From positions 124,001 to 188,000 of the forward strand of contig BEIQ01000004.1 of assembly GCA_002898275.1 (NCBI GenBank): a DNA stretch of 64,000 nucleotides, written 5' to 3'. The stretch's first letter is position 1; each line of letters begins with the position of its first letter. This stretch comes from a bacterium HR40 (GTDB lineage Bacteria > Pseudomonadota > Alphaproteobacteria > Geminicoccales > Geminicoccaceae). Below the pieces are notes generated by a model that saw only the letters and a program-made list of their open reading frames with translations, searched no databases and was not told where the DNA came from. This document shows positions 24,687-34,131 of the stretch, piece after piece. The translations under genes and the position numbers were made by a program.

Positions 24687-25594
24687 GCGAATCCCGCCGG
24701 GCCGGGTTCGTCGCCATCCTCGGCGCCCCGAACGTCGGCAAATCGACGCTTTTGAACCGCCTCGTCGGCACCAAAGTGTCGATCGTGTCGCCGAAGGCCC
24801 AGACCACCCGCCGCCGCATCGTCGGCATCACGATCCGCGGCGACACCCAGATCATGTTCGTCGACACCCCGGGCATCTTCGATGCCCGCAGTGGCCGCCG
24901 GCTCGAGCGCGCGATGGTCAGGGCCGCCTGGAGCGCGGCGAGCGATGCCGATCTCGTGCTCGTGGTCGTCGATGCCAAGCGCGGTCTCGATCGGGCCACC
25001 CGGCTCGTCTTCGAGGGACTGCGGGAGAGCCGCACGCCGCGGTTCTTGGTCGTCAACAAGATCGACCTGGTGAAGCGGCGGGTCGAGCTCCTGCCGCTCG
25101 TCGACGCTGCCAACCGCGAGCTCGCCTTCGAGGCGACCTGGCTCGTCTCGGCAGAGAAGGAGGACGGGCTCGACGACCTGCGTGCCGCGGTCGCGAGCCG
25201 AATGCCCGAGGGCCCTTGGCTGTTCCCGGAGGATCAGGTCTCGGATCTCTCCAACCGGGCGCTGGCCGCCGAGATCACTCGCGAGCAGGTGTTCCTGCTG
25301 CTGCACCAGGAGCTGCCCTACAGCATCACCGTCGAGACCGAGAACTGGGTCGAGAGTCCCGACGGCAGCGAGATCCGCATCGACCAGACGATCTACGTGC
25401 TGCGCGAGAGTCAAAAGGCCATCGTGTTGGGCCGAGGCGGCCACCAGATCCGAGCGATCGGCGAGCGAGCGCGCAAAGAGCTCGAGCGGATCTTCGAGGC
25501 GCGCGTCCATCTGTTTTTGTTCGTCAAGGTGCGCGAGCGCTGGCTCGAGGATCCCGAACGCTACGCCGCGATGGGACTCGAGTTTTCGGGTTGA
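24683..25594 (+). CDS. era: GTPase Era
   Basis: 303 residues with ATGA overlap to rnc. G motifs: GAPNVGKST (G1), TTRRR (G2), DTPG (G3), NKID (G4) and SAEK (G5). The C-terminal KH domain contains VLGRGGHQIRAIG, the RNA-binding loop. It binds the 3' end of 16S rRNA during 30S assembly. The rnc-era-recO coupling is a classical arrangement. Confidence 0.96.
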   Translation: MSESRRAGFVAILGAPNVGKSTLLNRLVGTKVSIVSPKAQTTRRRIVGITIRGDTQIMFVDTPGIFDARSGRRLERAMVRAAWSAASDADLVLVVVDAKRGLDRATRLVFEGLRESRTPRFLVVNKIDLVKRRVELLPLVDAANRELAFEATWLVSAEKEDGLDDLRAAVASRMPEGPWLFPEDQVSDLSNRALAAEITREQVFLLLHQELPYSITVETENWVESPDGSEIRIDQTIYVLRESQKAIVLGRGGHQIRAIGERARKELERIFEARVHLFLFVKVRERWLEDPERYAAMGLEFSG

Positions 25595-25597
25595 ACC

Positions 25598-26341
25598 GTG
25601 GATTGGCAAGACGAGGGCGTGGTGCTGGCCGCACGCCGGCACGGCGAGAGCGACGCCATCCTCATCCTGTTCACCTTCGAGCACGGCCGCCATGCCGGCC
25701 TGGTGCGCGGCGGCGCGAGCCGTCGCCTGCGGCCGCTCTTGCAACCCGGCAATCGGCTCGCCTGCACCTGGCGCGCTCGCCTCGCGGAACATCTCGGGCG
25801 CTACACCCTCGAACCCCTCCGCCTCTACGCCGCCACCGTCCTCGACGAGCCGCTGCCGCTCGCCGCGCTCGGTGCCGCCTGCGGCCTGCTCGAGCTCGGC
25901 CTCGGTGAGCGCGATCCGCATCCGACCCTCTACGCAGCGCTCCTCGCGCTTCTCGACCGCCTCGCCCAGCGCGATCCCACCTGGCCCGCCGACTACGTGC
26001 GCTTCGAGCTGTTGCTCCTCGCCGAGGCCGGCTTCGGCCTCGACCTCGGCCGGTGCGCCCTGACCGGCTCGGATCGCGACCTCGCCTTCGTGTCGCCGCG
26101 CAGTGGACGCGCCGTCTCGCGCCAGGCGGCAGCGCCCTGGGTGGGTCGCTTGCTGCCTTTGCCTCCCTTCCTCGCCGGAGTCGGGGGAGCCGACGCCCGG
26201 CAGATCGTCGACGGCCTCCGGCTTTCCGGCCATTTCCTCCGGCGGTACATCCTCGATCCTGCCGACCGTGCCATGCCGCCGGCGCGCGACCGCCTGTTGG
26301 CCATGTACCAGCGCCTCGCCGAGGGCGAGGAGAGGCCATGA
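25598..26341 (+). CDS. recO: DNA repair protein RecO
   Basis: 247 residues from GTG 25598, 3 bases after era. The N-terminal OB fold begins WQDEGVVLAARRHGESDAI and ends near residue 80; the C-terminal helical domain includes LRLSGHFLRRYIL. RecO loads RecA onto SSB-coated DNA with RecR. The Cys4 zinc-finger of some RecO proteins is reduced to a single Cys (RCALTG), as in many alphaproteobacteria. Confidence 0.93.
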   Translation: MDWQDEGVVLAARRHGESDAILILFTFEHGRHAGLVRGGASRRLRPLLQPGNRLACTWRARLAEHLGRYTLEPLRLYAATVLDEPLPLAALGAACGLLELGLGERDPHPTLYAALLALLDRLAQRDPTWPADYVRFELLLLAEAGFGLDLGRCALTGSDRDLAFVSPRSGRAVSRQAAAPWVGRLLPLPPFLAGVGGADARQIVDGLRLSGHFLRRYILDPADRAMPPARDRLLAMYQRLAEGEERP

Positions 26342-26374
26342 GGGGCAGCCGCGAACCAGCGTGGATCATCCAGC

Positions 26375-26406
26375 TTGACAGGCGGTCGCTCGGGGATAAG
26401 ACCCCG
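26375..26406 (+). promoter_or_regulatory. Candidate promoter/hairpin ahead of fabD
   Basis: A perfect -35 TTGACA (26375-26380) is followed 15 bases later by ATAAGA (26396-26401), which is also the loop of a small perfect inverted repeat CGGGG/CCCCG (26391-26406). The spacing is shorter than ideal. It is the only promoter-like signal in the 105 bases between recO and fabD. Confidence 0.35.
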
Positions 26407-26446
26407 GCACGCGTGCGTCCCTCGCCGCCCCGCGAGAGTTTCCGAG

Positions 26447-27394
26447 ATGTCCACCATTGCCGTTTTCCCGGGCCAGGGTTCCCAGACCGTCGGCATGGGC
26501 CGCGGCCTCGTCGAGGCCTTTCCCGCAGCGCGCGAGGTGTTCGCGACCGTCGATCGAGCACTCGACGAACCGCTTTCCCGTCTCGCCTTCGAAGGCCCGA
26601 TCGACCAACTCACGCTCACCCGCAACGCCCAACCGGCTCTCATGGCGACGGCGCTTGCCGCGGTGCGGGCGCTCGAGGCGACGACCGGTCGGCGACTGTG
26701 GGAGCTCGTGCACTGGGTCGCCGGCCACAGTCTTGGCGAATATTCGGCCCTGGCCGCCGCAGGCGCCCTCGATGTCGCCGATGCGGCGCGGCTTTTGCGG
26801 CTGCGCGGCGAAGCGATGCAGGAGGCGGTGCCGGTGGGCGAGGGAGCGATGGCCGCGATCCTCGGACTTTCTGCCGGCGTGGTGGCGGAGATCGCCGCTA
26901 TGGCGGCGGATGGTCGCGTGTGCGAACTCGCCAACGACAATGCCGAGGGACAGGCGGTGGTCTCCGGCCATCGCGACGCCGTCAGCCGCGCGGTGGAGAT
27001 CGCCCGGAAGCGCGGGGCGAAGCGGGCGATCCTGCTCGAGGTGAGCGCACCTTTCCATTGCGCCCTCATGGCCCCTGCCGCCCGCCGCCTCGAGGCGGCG
27101 CTGCAAGGGGTAGGCCTGCGCGATCCCATGGTCCCCCTTCTCGCCAATGTCACGGCCGAGCCGGTTCGCGATGCTGGGGCCATCCGCGCGCTCCTCGTCC
27201 GGCAGGTCACGGCCCGGGTGCGGTGGCGCGAGATCATGGCGCGCATGGAGGAGCTCGGCATCGACCGGGTGATCGAGTTCGGTCCGGGAAAAGTGCTCGC
27301 CGGCCTCTGCCGGCGCGGGGTGGCGGGAGCGCGGGTGCTGTCCGTAGCCGAGCCGGCCGACGTCGAGGCTGCGGCGCGGGAACTCGCCGGCTGA
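26447..27394 (+). CDS. fabD: Malonyl-CoA:ACP transacylase
   Basis: 315 residues from ATG 26447 (MSTIAVFPGQGSQ). Motif GQGSQ at the N-terminus, the nucleophile Ser in GHSLGEY, and the catalytic His in SAPFHCALM. It loads malonate on AcpP for fatty acid synthesis. The open frame extends upstream to 26375 but those codons are not conserved. 11 bases separate it from fabG. Confidence 0.96.
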   Translation: MSTIAVFPGQGSQTVGMGRGLVEAFPAAREVFATVDRALDEPLSRLAFEGPIDQLTLTRNAQPALMATALAAVRALEATTGRRLWELVHWVAGHSLGEYSALAAAGALDVADAARLLRLRGEAMQEAVPVGEGAMAAILGLSAGVVAEIAAMAADGRVCELANDNAEGQAVVSGHRDAVSRAVEIARKRGAKRAILLEVSAPFHCALMAPAARRLEAALQGVGLRDPMVPLLANVTAEPVRDAGAIRALLVRQVTARVRWREIMARMEELGIDRVIEFGPGKVLAGLCRRGVAGARVLSVAEPADVEAAARELAG

Positions 27395-27405
27395 GGGAGA
27401 GGGAG

Positions 27406-28140
27406 ATGTTCGATCTCGCGGGCCGACGAGCGCTGATCACCGGTGCCTCGGGGGCGATCGGGGCGGCCATCGCCCGAGCGCTGCACGCGCAGGGCGCGCA
27501 AGTCATGGTGTGTGGCCGCCGCATGGAACCGCTGTCGGTGCTCGCCTCCGAGCTCGGCGAACGCGTATCGGTCCATCCCGGCGACGTCACCGATCCCGGC
27601 TTTCCCGAGGAGGTCGTCGCTGCTGCCGAGAAGGCGGGAGGGCTCGATATCCTCGTCAACAACGCGGGGATCACCCGCGACGGGCTGGCACTCAGGATGA
27701 AGGACGAGGACTGGCAGCTCGTCCTCGACACCAACCTCACCGCCGCCTTCCGCCTCGCCCGGGCGGCCCTGCGAGGCATGATGCGTCGCCGCTTCGGCCG
27801 CATCGTCAACATCGGTTCGGTGGTGGGGGCGACCGGCAATCCGGGGCAGGCCAACTATGCAGCCGCGAAGGCCGGACTCGTCGGCCTGACCAAGGCCCTC
27901 GCGGCCGAGGTGGCGTCGCGCGGGATCACCGTCAACTGCGTCGCCCCTGGCTTCATCGACACTGCCATGACCCAGGCCCTCGGCGAGCAACAGCGGGCGG
28001 CTCTCGCCGAGCGTATCCCGGCGGGCCGGTTCGGTCGTCCCGAGGACGTCGCGGCAGCCGTCCTCTTCCTCGCGAGCGAGGAAGCCTCCTACGTCACCGG
28101 CCACACCCTGCACGTGAACGGCGGCATGGCCATGCTCTGA
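27406..28140 (+). CDS. fabG: 3-oxoacyl-[ACP] reductase
   Basis: 244 residues, preceded by a purine-rich ribosome-binding site (GAGGGAGAGGGAG). Short-chain dehydrogenase landmarks: TGASGAIG cofactor loop, NNAG, Ser in GSVVGATGNPGQ, and YAAAKAG with the Tyr and Lys of the catalytic tetrad. It reduces beta-ketoacyl-ACP with NADPH. In most relatives acpP follows directly; here acpP is 7.3 kb away. Confidence 0.96.
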   Translation: MFDLAGRRALITGASGAIGAAIARALHAQGAQVMVCGRRMEPLSVLASELGERVSVHPGDVTDPGFPEEVVAAAEKAGGLDILVNNAGITRDGLALRMKDEDWQLVLDTNLTAAFRLARAALRGMMRRRFGRIVNIGSVVGATGNPGQANYAAAKAGLVGLTKALAAEVASRGITVNCVAPGFIDTAMTQALGEQQRAALAERIPAGRFGRPEDVAAAVLFLASEEASYVTGHTLHVNGGMAML

Positions 28141-28249
28141 GCGCGGCGCGCGACCGCGGCGTTCCCGGTAGCGAGCGGTGGAGGCTTCCAACCATAGGCG
28201 GGGCAAAGGGGTTCCATTATCCTCGCCACCGCCTCTCGGGTCGGTGGTG

Positions 28250-29155
28250 ATGTCGCAATCCCAGGTTCGGTTCCGGCCCACGACAAGGACGGCTCTGCCG
28301 CCAGCGCTGCGGGGCGCGGCCTGGATGGCGGCGGGAGCCTTGTCGCTCGCCCTCATGATGCTGCTCGTCCGTCTCACCAGCCACAGCCAGCACACCCTCG
28401 AGATCGTCTTCTTTCGCAATCTGTTCGGATTCTTGGCCATCCTGCCGGTGCTGCTGCGCAATCATCGGGCGGTACTGTTTCCCACCCGGCCGGGTCTCTT
28501 GCTCCTGCGGGCGAGCATGGGATTTACCGCCATGTGTCTGTGGTTCGGGGCGCTCGCGCTCGCGCCGCTGGCGGAGGCGACGGCGCTCAGCTTCACCGCG
28601 CCGATCTTCACCACCCTGCTCGCGGTGCTTTTCCTCGGCGAACGCATGCGCCTGCGGCGCTGGTTGGTCACCCTCGCTGCCTTTGTCGGTGCCCTGTTGA
28701 TCGTGCGGCCGGGTTTTCGCGAACTCGGGCCGGAAGTGCTCTTTGCCCTTGCCGCGGCGGTGGTCTGGGGGGCTTCGTCGATCGTGGTCAAGATCCTGGG
28801 CCGCACCGAGCCGCCCGAGGTGATCGTCACCTGGATGGTGGTGCCATTCATCCCGGTCTCTTTGTTGATGGCCCTGCCGGTCTGGCGCACCCCGGATTCC
28901 ACCGAACTTCTCTATTTCGCCCTCATGGGGCTCGCCGGCAGCGTCGGTCATTTCTGCGTCAGTCGCGCCCTTTCCCTGACCGAGGCGGGGATCGTGGCCC
29001 CGTACGACTATCTGCGCTTGCCCTTCGTCGCGCTGCTCGGCTGGCTCGTTCTCGGCGAGCGGGTGGACCCCTGGACCTGGGTTGGCGGCGGGCTCATCGC
29101 CGGCGCCGGGATCCTCCTCGCCCGGCGGGAGACGCGCGAGGCGGGCAACGGCTGA
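28250..29155 (+). CDS. EamA/DMT-superfamily transporter
   Basis: 301 residues from ATG 28250 (MSQSQ); ATG 28178 is an alternative with an unlikely 24-residue leader. Two EamA repeats of five hydrophobic helices each are evident, the second starting near residue 160 (VLFALAAAVVWGASSIVVKI). Blocks such as FFRNLFGF, ALSFTAPIFTTLLAVLFLGE and PYDYLRLPFVALLGWLVLGE match the drug/metabolite exporter family; the substrate is unknown. It is the first gene of the segment splitting fabG from acpP. Confidence 0.88.
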   Translation: MSQSQVRFRPTTRTALPPALRGAAWMAAGALSLALMMLLVRLTSHSQHTLEIVFFRNLFGFLAILPVLLRNHRAVLFPTRPGLLLLRASMGFTAMCLWFGALALAPLAEATALSFTAPIFTTLLAVLFLGERMRLRRWLVTLAAFVGALLIVRPGFRELGPEVLFALAAAVVWGASSIVVKILGRTEPPEVIVTWMVVPFIPVSLLMALPVWRTPDSTELLYFALMGLAGSVGHFCVSRALSLTEAGIVAPYDYLRLPFVALLGWLVLGERVDPWTWVGGGLIAGAGILLARRETREAGNG

Positions 29156-29201
29156 CCGCTGCGGAGCCCAGCCGCCACCGGGGACGATGCGGCGAAGATC
29201 G

Positions 29202-32200
29202 TCAGACTGGATCCTCCGGCCGGCCGTAGCCACCCCCCGAGGGTGTCCGGATCGCGAACACGTCGCCGGGATACACCACGGTGCGGTCGCAACCCTGCAG
29301 TTCCTCGATTCGGCCGTCGGCTCGCTCCACCCACTGCGCTCCGCAGATGCCGGGTTCGCCGCCTTCGAGGCCGAAGGGAGGCACCCGGCGATGATTGGAG
29401 AGGATGGCCGCCTGCATGGTCTCGAGGAAGCGGATCTTGCGCACCGTCCCGTCACCGCCGCGGTGCCGGCCGCGCCCGCCTGAGCCGCGGTTGATGTAGT
29501 GGGTGACCAGCATCACGGGATAGCGCCACTCCAGCACTTCGGGATCGGTCAAGCGCGAGTTGGTCATGTGGGTGTGGACTGCCGACGTGCCGTCGAAGTC
29601 CGGCCCGGCACCGCTGCCGCCACAGATCGTCTCGTAGTACTGGTAGCGTTCGTTGCCGAAGGTGAAATTGTTCATCGTCCCTTGGGCCGCTGCCATCGCC
29701 TTGACCGCCCCGAAGAGGGCGTCGGTCACCCACTGCGAGGTCTCGACATTGCCGGCGCACACCGCCGCCGGGTAGCGGCAGTTGAGGATCGAACCTTCGG
29801 GGATGACGAGCTCGATGGGCACGAGACAACCGTCGTTGAGCGGGATGTCCGCGTCCACGAGGGTACGAAAGACGTAGAGCACCGCGGCCCGGGTGACCGC
29901 TGCCGGAGCGTTGAAGTTCCAGGGCTGCTGTTCGCTCGTCCCGGTAAAGTCGACCCGCGCGCGGCGTCGCGCGCGGTCCACCCGCACGCTGACCCGGATC
30001 ACCGGACCGAGGTCGTGGGGATATTCGAAGCTTCCATCCTCCAGCCGGTCGATCACCCGTCGCACGCTCTCCTCGGCGTTGCGCATGACGTGGCCCATAT
30101 AGGCCTTCACGGTGGCGAGGCCGAAGCGCTCGACCATGTGGAGCAGCTCCACGGCTCCCTTGCGGCAGGCCGCCACTTGTGCCTGCAGATCGGCCACGTT
30201 CTGGCGCGGATTGCGGGCGGGCCACGGGCCCGAGGTCAGGAGTTCGAGGAGCTCGGCCTCGCAGAAGCGGCCCTGGTCGACGAGGAGGAAATCGTCGATG
30301 AGCACCCCCTCTTCGTCCAGGTGGGTGGAATCGGGCGGCATGGAGCCCGGAGTCGTCCCACCGATATCGGCGTGATGCGCGCGCGAAGCGGTGAAGAACA
30401 GCAGTTCGCCGCCTGGCGAGAACACCGGCATCACCACCGTGACATCGGGCAGATGGGTGCCGCCGTTGTAGGGATTGTTCAAGGCATAGGCGTCGCCCGG
30501 CCGCATCCGGCCGTGGCGTTGGCGGATGACGGTGCGCACGGATTCGCCCATGGACCCGAGGTGCACCGGCATGTGCGGAGCATTGGCGACGAGCCGACCC
30601 TCGGCGTCGAACACCGCGCAAGAGAAATCGAGCCGCTCCTTGACGTTCACCGAATAGGCGGTGTTCTGCAGAGTGACACCCATCTGCTCGGCGATGGTCA
30701 TGAACAGATTGTTGAAGATCTCGAGCAAGATGGGATCGCAGTCGGTTCCCAGCGCTACCCTTTTGGGCAGCGGTACCGCGCGCTCGAGGACGAGATGGTT
30801 GCGCGAGGTCACCTCGACCGCCCAGCCCGGCTCCACCACCACGGTGGTGGTAGGATCCACCACCAGGGCGGGTCCCGAGACTCGATCCCCGGGGCGCATG
30901 TCCTCGCGCCGGAACACCGGAGCATCGAACAGCTGCGGCGACTCGTGAGGGGCGCGAGTGGTGAAGATCGGCGTGCGGGTAACAGGCAGGAGGGGCTCGA
31001 GCGGCGAGCGCGGCACGAGCGGCAGTTCGGGTTCGTCGACCTCCTCCATGGCGCCGATGCCTTCCACCGTCACCGCCTCGGCGACGAGCTCGCGACCCTC
31101 GACGATGAAGCCGTAGCGGCTGCGGTGTTCCTCTTCGAAGGCCGAGCGCATGGCCTCGACGGTGCCGGCGGGAATTTCGAGGGGCGTGTCGGTGCCCTTG
31201 TAGCGAATGTGCACCCGTGCCTCGATGCGGATACGCGTATCGTCGATGCCCTGGGCGTGCAGATGGGCTCGCGCTCGCGCCTCGAGCTCCAGGATCGCCG
31301 ACCTCAGCTCCTCCGCGAGCGCAGGCTCCAGCGTCTTCTCGAGCGCCTTTTGCTCGAGCACCCGCACATCGGCGAGCCCGATGCCGTAGGCCGAGAGGAC
31401 CGAGGCATAGGGGTGGATCAGCACGCGGCGGATGGCGAGCAGATCCGCCACCTGGCAGGCGTGCTGGGCACCGGCGCCGCCGAAGCAGACGAGGGTGTAG
31501 CCGTCGAGCGCGATGCCGCGCTGGATGGTGATCTTCTTGATCGCATTCGCCATGTTGTCGTTGGCGATCTGCAGGCAACCATGGGCGATGTCGAGCGGCG
31601 TGCGCGTCACTCCGGTGGCGGATTCCACCGCCCGCGCGAGTTCCTCGAATTTGCGACGCACGATGCCCGCATCGAGGGGTTCGTTGCCATGGGGCCCGAA
31701 CACCTTGGGGAAGAACTCCGGCAAGAGCTTGCCCACCATGAGATTGGCGTCGGTGATGGCGAGCGGGCCGCCACGGCGGTAGCAGGCCGGACCGGGATCG
31801 GCGCCGGCACTCTCCGGACCGACGCGGAAGCGCGAGCCGTCGAAGCGGATGATCGAACCGCCCCCGGCGGCGACCGTGTGGATCTTCATCATGGGCGCGC
31901 GCAAGCGCACACCCGCGACCTCGGTCTCGAAGGTACGCTCGAGACTTCCGGCATAGTGCGAGACGTCGGTCGAGGTGCCACCCATGTCGAAACCGATGAT
32001 GCGATCGAAACCGGCGATCCGCGCGACCTTCACCGCACCGACGACGCCGCCCGCCGGTCCCGAAAGGATGGCGTCTTTACCGCGGAAGGTGCGAGCATCG
32101 ACGAGGCCGCCATTGGATTGCATGAACATGAGCCGGACCTCGCCGAGCTCGGCCGCCACCCGGTCGACGTAGGCGTGCAGGACAGGGGAGAGATAGGCGT

Positions 32201-32834
32201 CGAGTACGGTCGTATCGCCGCGGCCCACGATCTTGACGAGCGGGCTCGTCTCGTGGCTCGTGGAGATCTGGGTGAAGCCGATCTCCCGCGCGATTTCGGC
32301 GACGCGCCTCTCGTGCTGCGGGAAGCGGTAGGCGTGCATGAGCACGATGGCTACCGACCGATAGCCACGGGCATAGGCCTCCTGGAGCGCCGACCGCGCC
32401 TGCTCCTCGTCGAGGGGCGTCCACACGGTGCCGTCGGCCATGAGCCGCTCGTCGATCTCGACCACCAGGGAATAGAGCTGTTCCGGCAATAGGATGCGAC
32501 GGGCGAAGATGTCGGGCCGGGCCTGGTAGCCAATCCGCAGGACGTCGGCAAAGCCGCGGTTGGTGACGAGAACCGTGGGCGTGCCCTTGCGTTCGAGAAG
32601 GGCGTTCGTCGCCACCGTCGTGCCCATCTTCACCGCCTCGATGCGCTCGGCCGGAATCGGCGCGTCGCCGGGAAGTCCGAGGATGTCGCGGATGCCTTGC
32701 AGAGCGGCGTCACGGTAGCGTTCCGGATTTTCCGAAAGCAACTTGTGGATTCGGATCGATCCGTCCGGCGCCCGAGCGACGATGTCGGTGAAGGTGCCGC
32801 CACGGTCGATCCAGAACTGCCATCCGCGTGCCAT
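29202..32834 (-). CDS. Hydantoinase/5-oxoprolinase, fused HyuA-HyuB type
   Basis: 1210 residues, the length of full ATP-dependent 5-oxoprolinases. The N-terminal HyuA half (about 5-690) begins [13 protein letters not shown] and contains [26 protein letters not shown] and GPACYRRGG, the actin-like ATP-binding blocks. The HyuB half (about 700-1205) contains [44 protein letters not shown] and the end TPSGGGYG. It opens 5-oxoproline or a related cyclic imide using ATP. It has its own promoter with a palindrome over the -10 box and GGAGAG ahead of the ATG. Confidence 0.92.
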   Translation of the reverse strand: MARGWQFWIDRGGTFTDIVARAPDGSIRIHKLLSENPERYRDAALQGIRDILGLPGDAPIPAERIEAVKMGTTVATNALLERKGTPTVLVTNRGFADVLRIGYQARPDIFARRILLPEQLYSLVVEIDERLMADGTVWTPLDEEQARSALQEAYARGYRSVAIVLMHAYRFPQHERRVAEIAREIGFTQISTSHETSPLVKIVGRGDTTVLDAYLSPVLHAYVDRVAAELGEVRLMFMQSNGGLVDARTFRGKDAILSGPAGGVVGAVKVARIAGFDRIIGFDMGGTSTDVSHYAGSLERTFETEVAGVRLRAPMMKIHTVAAGGGSIIRFDGSRFRVGPESAGADPGPACYRRGGPLAITDANLMVGKLLPEFFPKVFGPHGNEPLDAGIVRRKFEELARAVESATGVTRTPLDIAHGCLQIANDNMANAIKKITIQRGIALDGYTLVCFGGAGAQHACQVADLLAIRRVLIHPYASVLSAYGIGLADVRVLEQKALEKTLEPALAEELRSAILELEARARAHLHAQGIDDTRIRIEARVHIRYKGTDTPLEIPAGTVEAMRSAFEEEHRSRYGFIVEGRELVAEAVTVEGIGAMEEVDEPELPLVPRSPLEPLLPVTRTPIFTTRAPHESPQLFDAPVFRREDMRPGDRVSGPALVVDPTTTVVVEPGWAVEVTSRNHLVLERAVPLPKRVALGTDCDPILLEIFNNLFMTIAEQMGVTLQNTAYSVNVKERLDFSCAVFDAEGRLVANAPHMPVHLGSMGESVRTVIRQRHGRMRPGDAYALNNPYNGGTHLPDVTVVMPVFSPGGELLFFTASRAHHADIGGTTPGSMPPDSTHLDEEGVLIDDFLLVDQGRFCEAELLELLTSGPWPARNPRQNVADLQAQVAACRKGAVELLHMVERFGLATVKAYMGHVMRNAEESVRRVIDRLEDGSFEYPHDLGPVIRVSVRVDRARRRARVDFTGTSEQQPWNFNAPAAVTRAAVLYVFRTLVDADIPLNDGCLVPIELVIPEGSILNCRYPAAVCAGNVETSQWVTDALFGAVKAMAAAQGTMNNFTFGNERYQYYETICGGSGAGPDFDGTSAVHTHMTNSRLTDPEVLEWRYPVMLVTHYINRGSGGRGRHRGGDGTVRKIRFLETMQAAILSNHRRVPPFGLEGGEPGICGAQWVERADGRIEELQGCDRTVVYPGDVFAIRTPSGGGYGRPEDPV

Positions 32835-32862
32835 CCGCTTCTCTCCGGAAGCAGGGGACGCC

Positions 32863-32895
32863 GCGCTCTATAAAGAGCGCCCAAGGCCGTGTCAC
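32863..32895 (-). promoter_or_regulatory. Promoter with overlapping operator-like palindrome, hydantoinase gene
   Basis: Minus strand: GTGACA (32895-32890), exactly 17 bases, TATAGA (32872-32867); 26-40 bases ahead of the ATG. The -10 sits inside a perfect inverted repeat GCGCTC-TTTATA-GAGCGC (32880-32863), which could be a repressor operator or, less likely, a terminator of the gene upstream. Confidence 0.5.
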
Positions 32896-32907
32896 CGGCA
32901 GGGGCGT

Positions 32908-34131
32908 TCAGCTGTCGGTCTCGCCGGCGAGGGCCGTCAGGGTGAGAAAGCCGAAACGCGGGCGCAGGGCGAAGGCGAAGCGGGAGAGCCGGTCGAAGCG
33001 GCCGGGATCGAGCCCGAGCTGCTGGGGACGGACGGGAAGCCCCAGGGACTGGAAGGTCTCTACGCGTTCTCCGGCTTCGCGAACCAGGGGGAGGAGCTGG
33101 CATCGCAGCTCCGTCCAGTGGGCACGAAGCCGCTCCTCGAGTGCGGCGACGCGGCCGGGATCGTCGAGGCCGAGCGCGGCGATCGCTGCTCGGGCCTGTT
33201 CGGCGTGGTCCGCGAAGACCTCGCCGATCGCCGGATCTCCGGGCGAGAGGGGATGAAGGGTCGGCGCTCGCGACCGAGCGAGAAGACGGTGTTGGACCGC
33301 CGCGAGGGCCGCCGTGCCGAGGGCCACGAGCTCGCCGTGGAGGGTGCCGATCGGAGGTTCGGCGAAGCATTCCACGAGATGGGCGATGGCATGTTCGCCC
33401 TGCGAGGCGGGTGCCGAGGTAGCGGCGGCGCGCATCACCAGGCTCTGCTCCACCAGGACCTCGGTCAGGAGCCGCACCGCCTGGGACTCGCCTGCCACGG
33501 CCGCGGCGGCACGGTCGCCCAGGGCACGCTCGCTTGCCCGCAGCGGCTCGAACCAGTCGGGGTCGAAGGAGGCGCCGACGAGCCGCTGGGCGAGCCGCAG
33601 ATCGGCCTCGACCACGGGCCGGCAGAGGGCATCGCCGATCCCAGCCGCCCGCAGCCGCGGCGGAGCCGCGGCGAGCACCGCGAGATCGAAGAAGGCGGCC
33701 CGCGGCGCGACGACCGGCAGGGAAGTCTTGACGTGGCCCACCGCGAGGGAGGCGGTTGCCGTGAGCCAACCGTTCTGGGAAGGGGCGGTGGCAAAGACCG
33801 CGCACGGGACACCCAGGCGAGAAGCCGCGAACTTGACGAGGTCGTTGAGGGTGCCGGAACCGATGGCGAGGATCGAGCCTGCACCCTGGCAACGGGAGGC
33901 CAGCGCCTCGGCCAGCGCGACGTCGGCCGCGGGCGCCTCCAGGACCACGGGTTCGACCCGAAGCGCAGCGGCCACCCGCGCGCCGAGCGCCTGCAACGTC
34001 CTCGGGTCGCACACCGGTATGGCCGGCTCCGGCAGTCCGGCCGCGCGCAGGAGCGCCTTCTCGCAGCCGGCAAGCGAAGGGGCGAGACGCACGAGCGGGC
34101 CGGCGTCGCCGTCATGTCGCGCGTTCGTCAC
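32908..34131 (-). CDS. sn-glycerol-1-phosphate-dehydrogenase-like protein (AraM/EgsA family)
   Basis: 407 residues. The NAD-binding block GSGTLNDLVKF, TAPSQNGWLT (family TAPSxDG), a GIGDAL metal-ligand Asp, and the two metal-ligand His in GEHAIAHL and LHGELVALG match the G1PDH/DHQ-synthase-like superfamily. In archaea the enzyme makes glycerol-1-phosphate; bacterial AraM-type members act on sugar or glycerol phosphates. The C-terminal third is longer and less conserved. It follows the zinc dehydrogenase gene with ATGA overlap, so the two probably act in one pathway. Substrate not assignable. Confidence 0.75.
   Translation of the reverse strand: MTNARHDGDAGPLVRLAPSLAGCEKALLRAAGLPEPAIPVCDPRTLQALGARVAAALRVEPVVLEAPAADVALAEALASRCQGAGSILAIGSGTLNDLVKFAASRLGVPCAVFATAPSQNGWLTATASLAVGHVKTSLPVVAPRAAFFDLAVLAAAPPRLRAAGIGDALCRPVVEADLRLAQRLVGASFDPDWFEPLRASERALGDRAAAAVAGESQAVRLLTEVLVEQSLVMRAAATSAPASQGEHAIAHLVECFAEPPIGTLHGELVALGTAALAAVQHRLLARSRAPTLHPLSPGDPAIGEVFADHAEQARAAIAALGLDDPGRVAALEERLRAHWTELRCQLLPLVREAGERVETFQSLGLPVRPQQLGLDPGRFDRLSRFAFALRPRFGFLTLTALAGETDS

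Noticed and set aside
24041-26233. 730-codon minus-strand open frame
   Set aside because: Antisense to rnc, era and recO, which are all clear genes.
29499-32492. 997-codon open frame on the plus strand
   Set aside because: It is exactly antisense to the 5-oxoprolinase gene, has no recognisable domains, and His/Arg/Gly-rich composition typical of shadow frames in GC-rich DNA.
32863-32880. Palindrome as a rho-independent terminator of the G1PDH-like gene
   Set aside because: The stem is only 6 base pairs with no T-tract, and it coincides with a well-spaced promoter; operator is the better reading.
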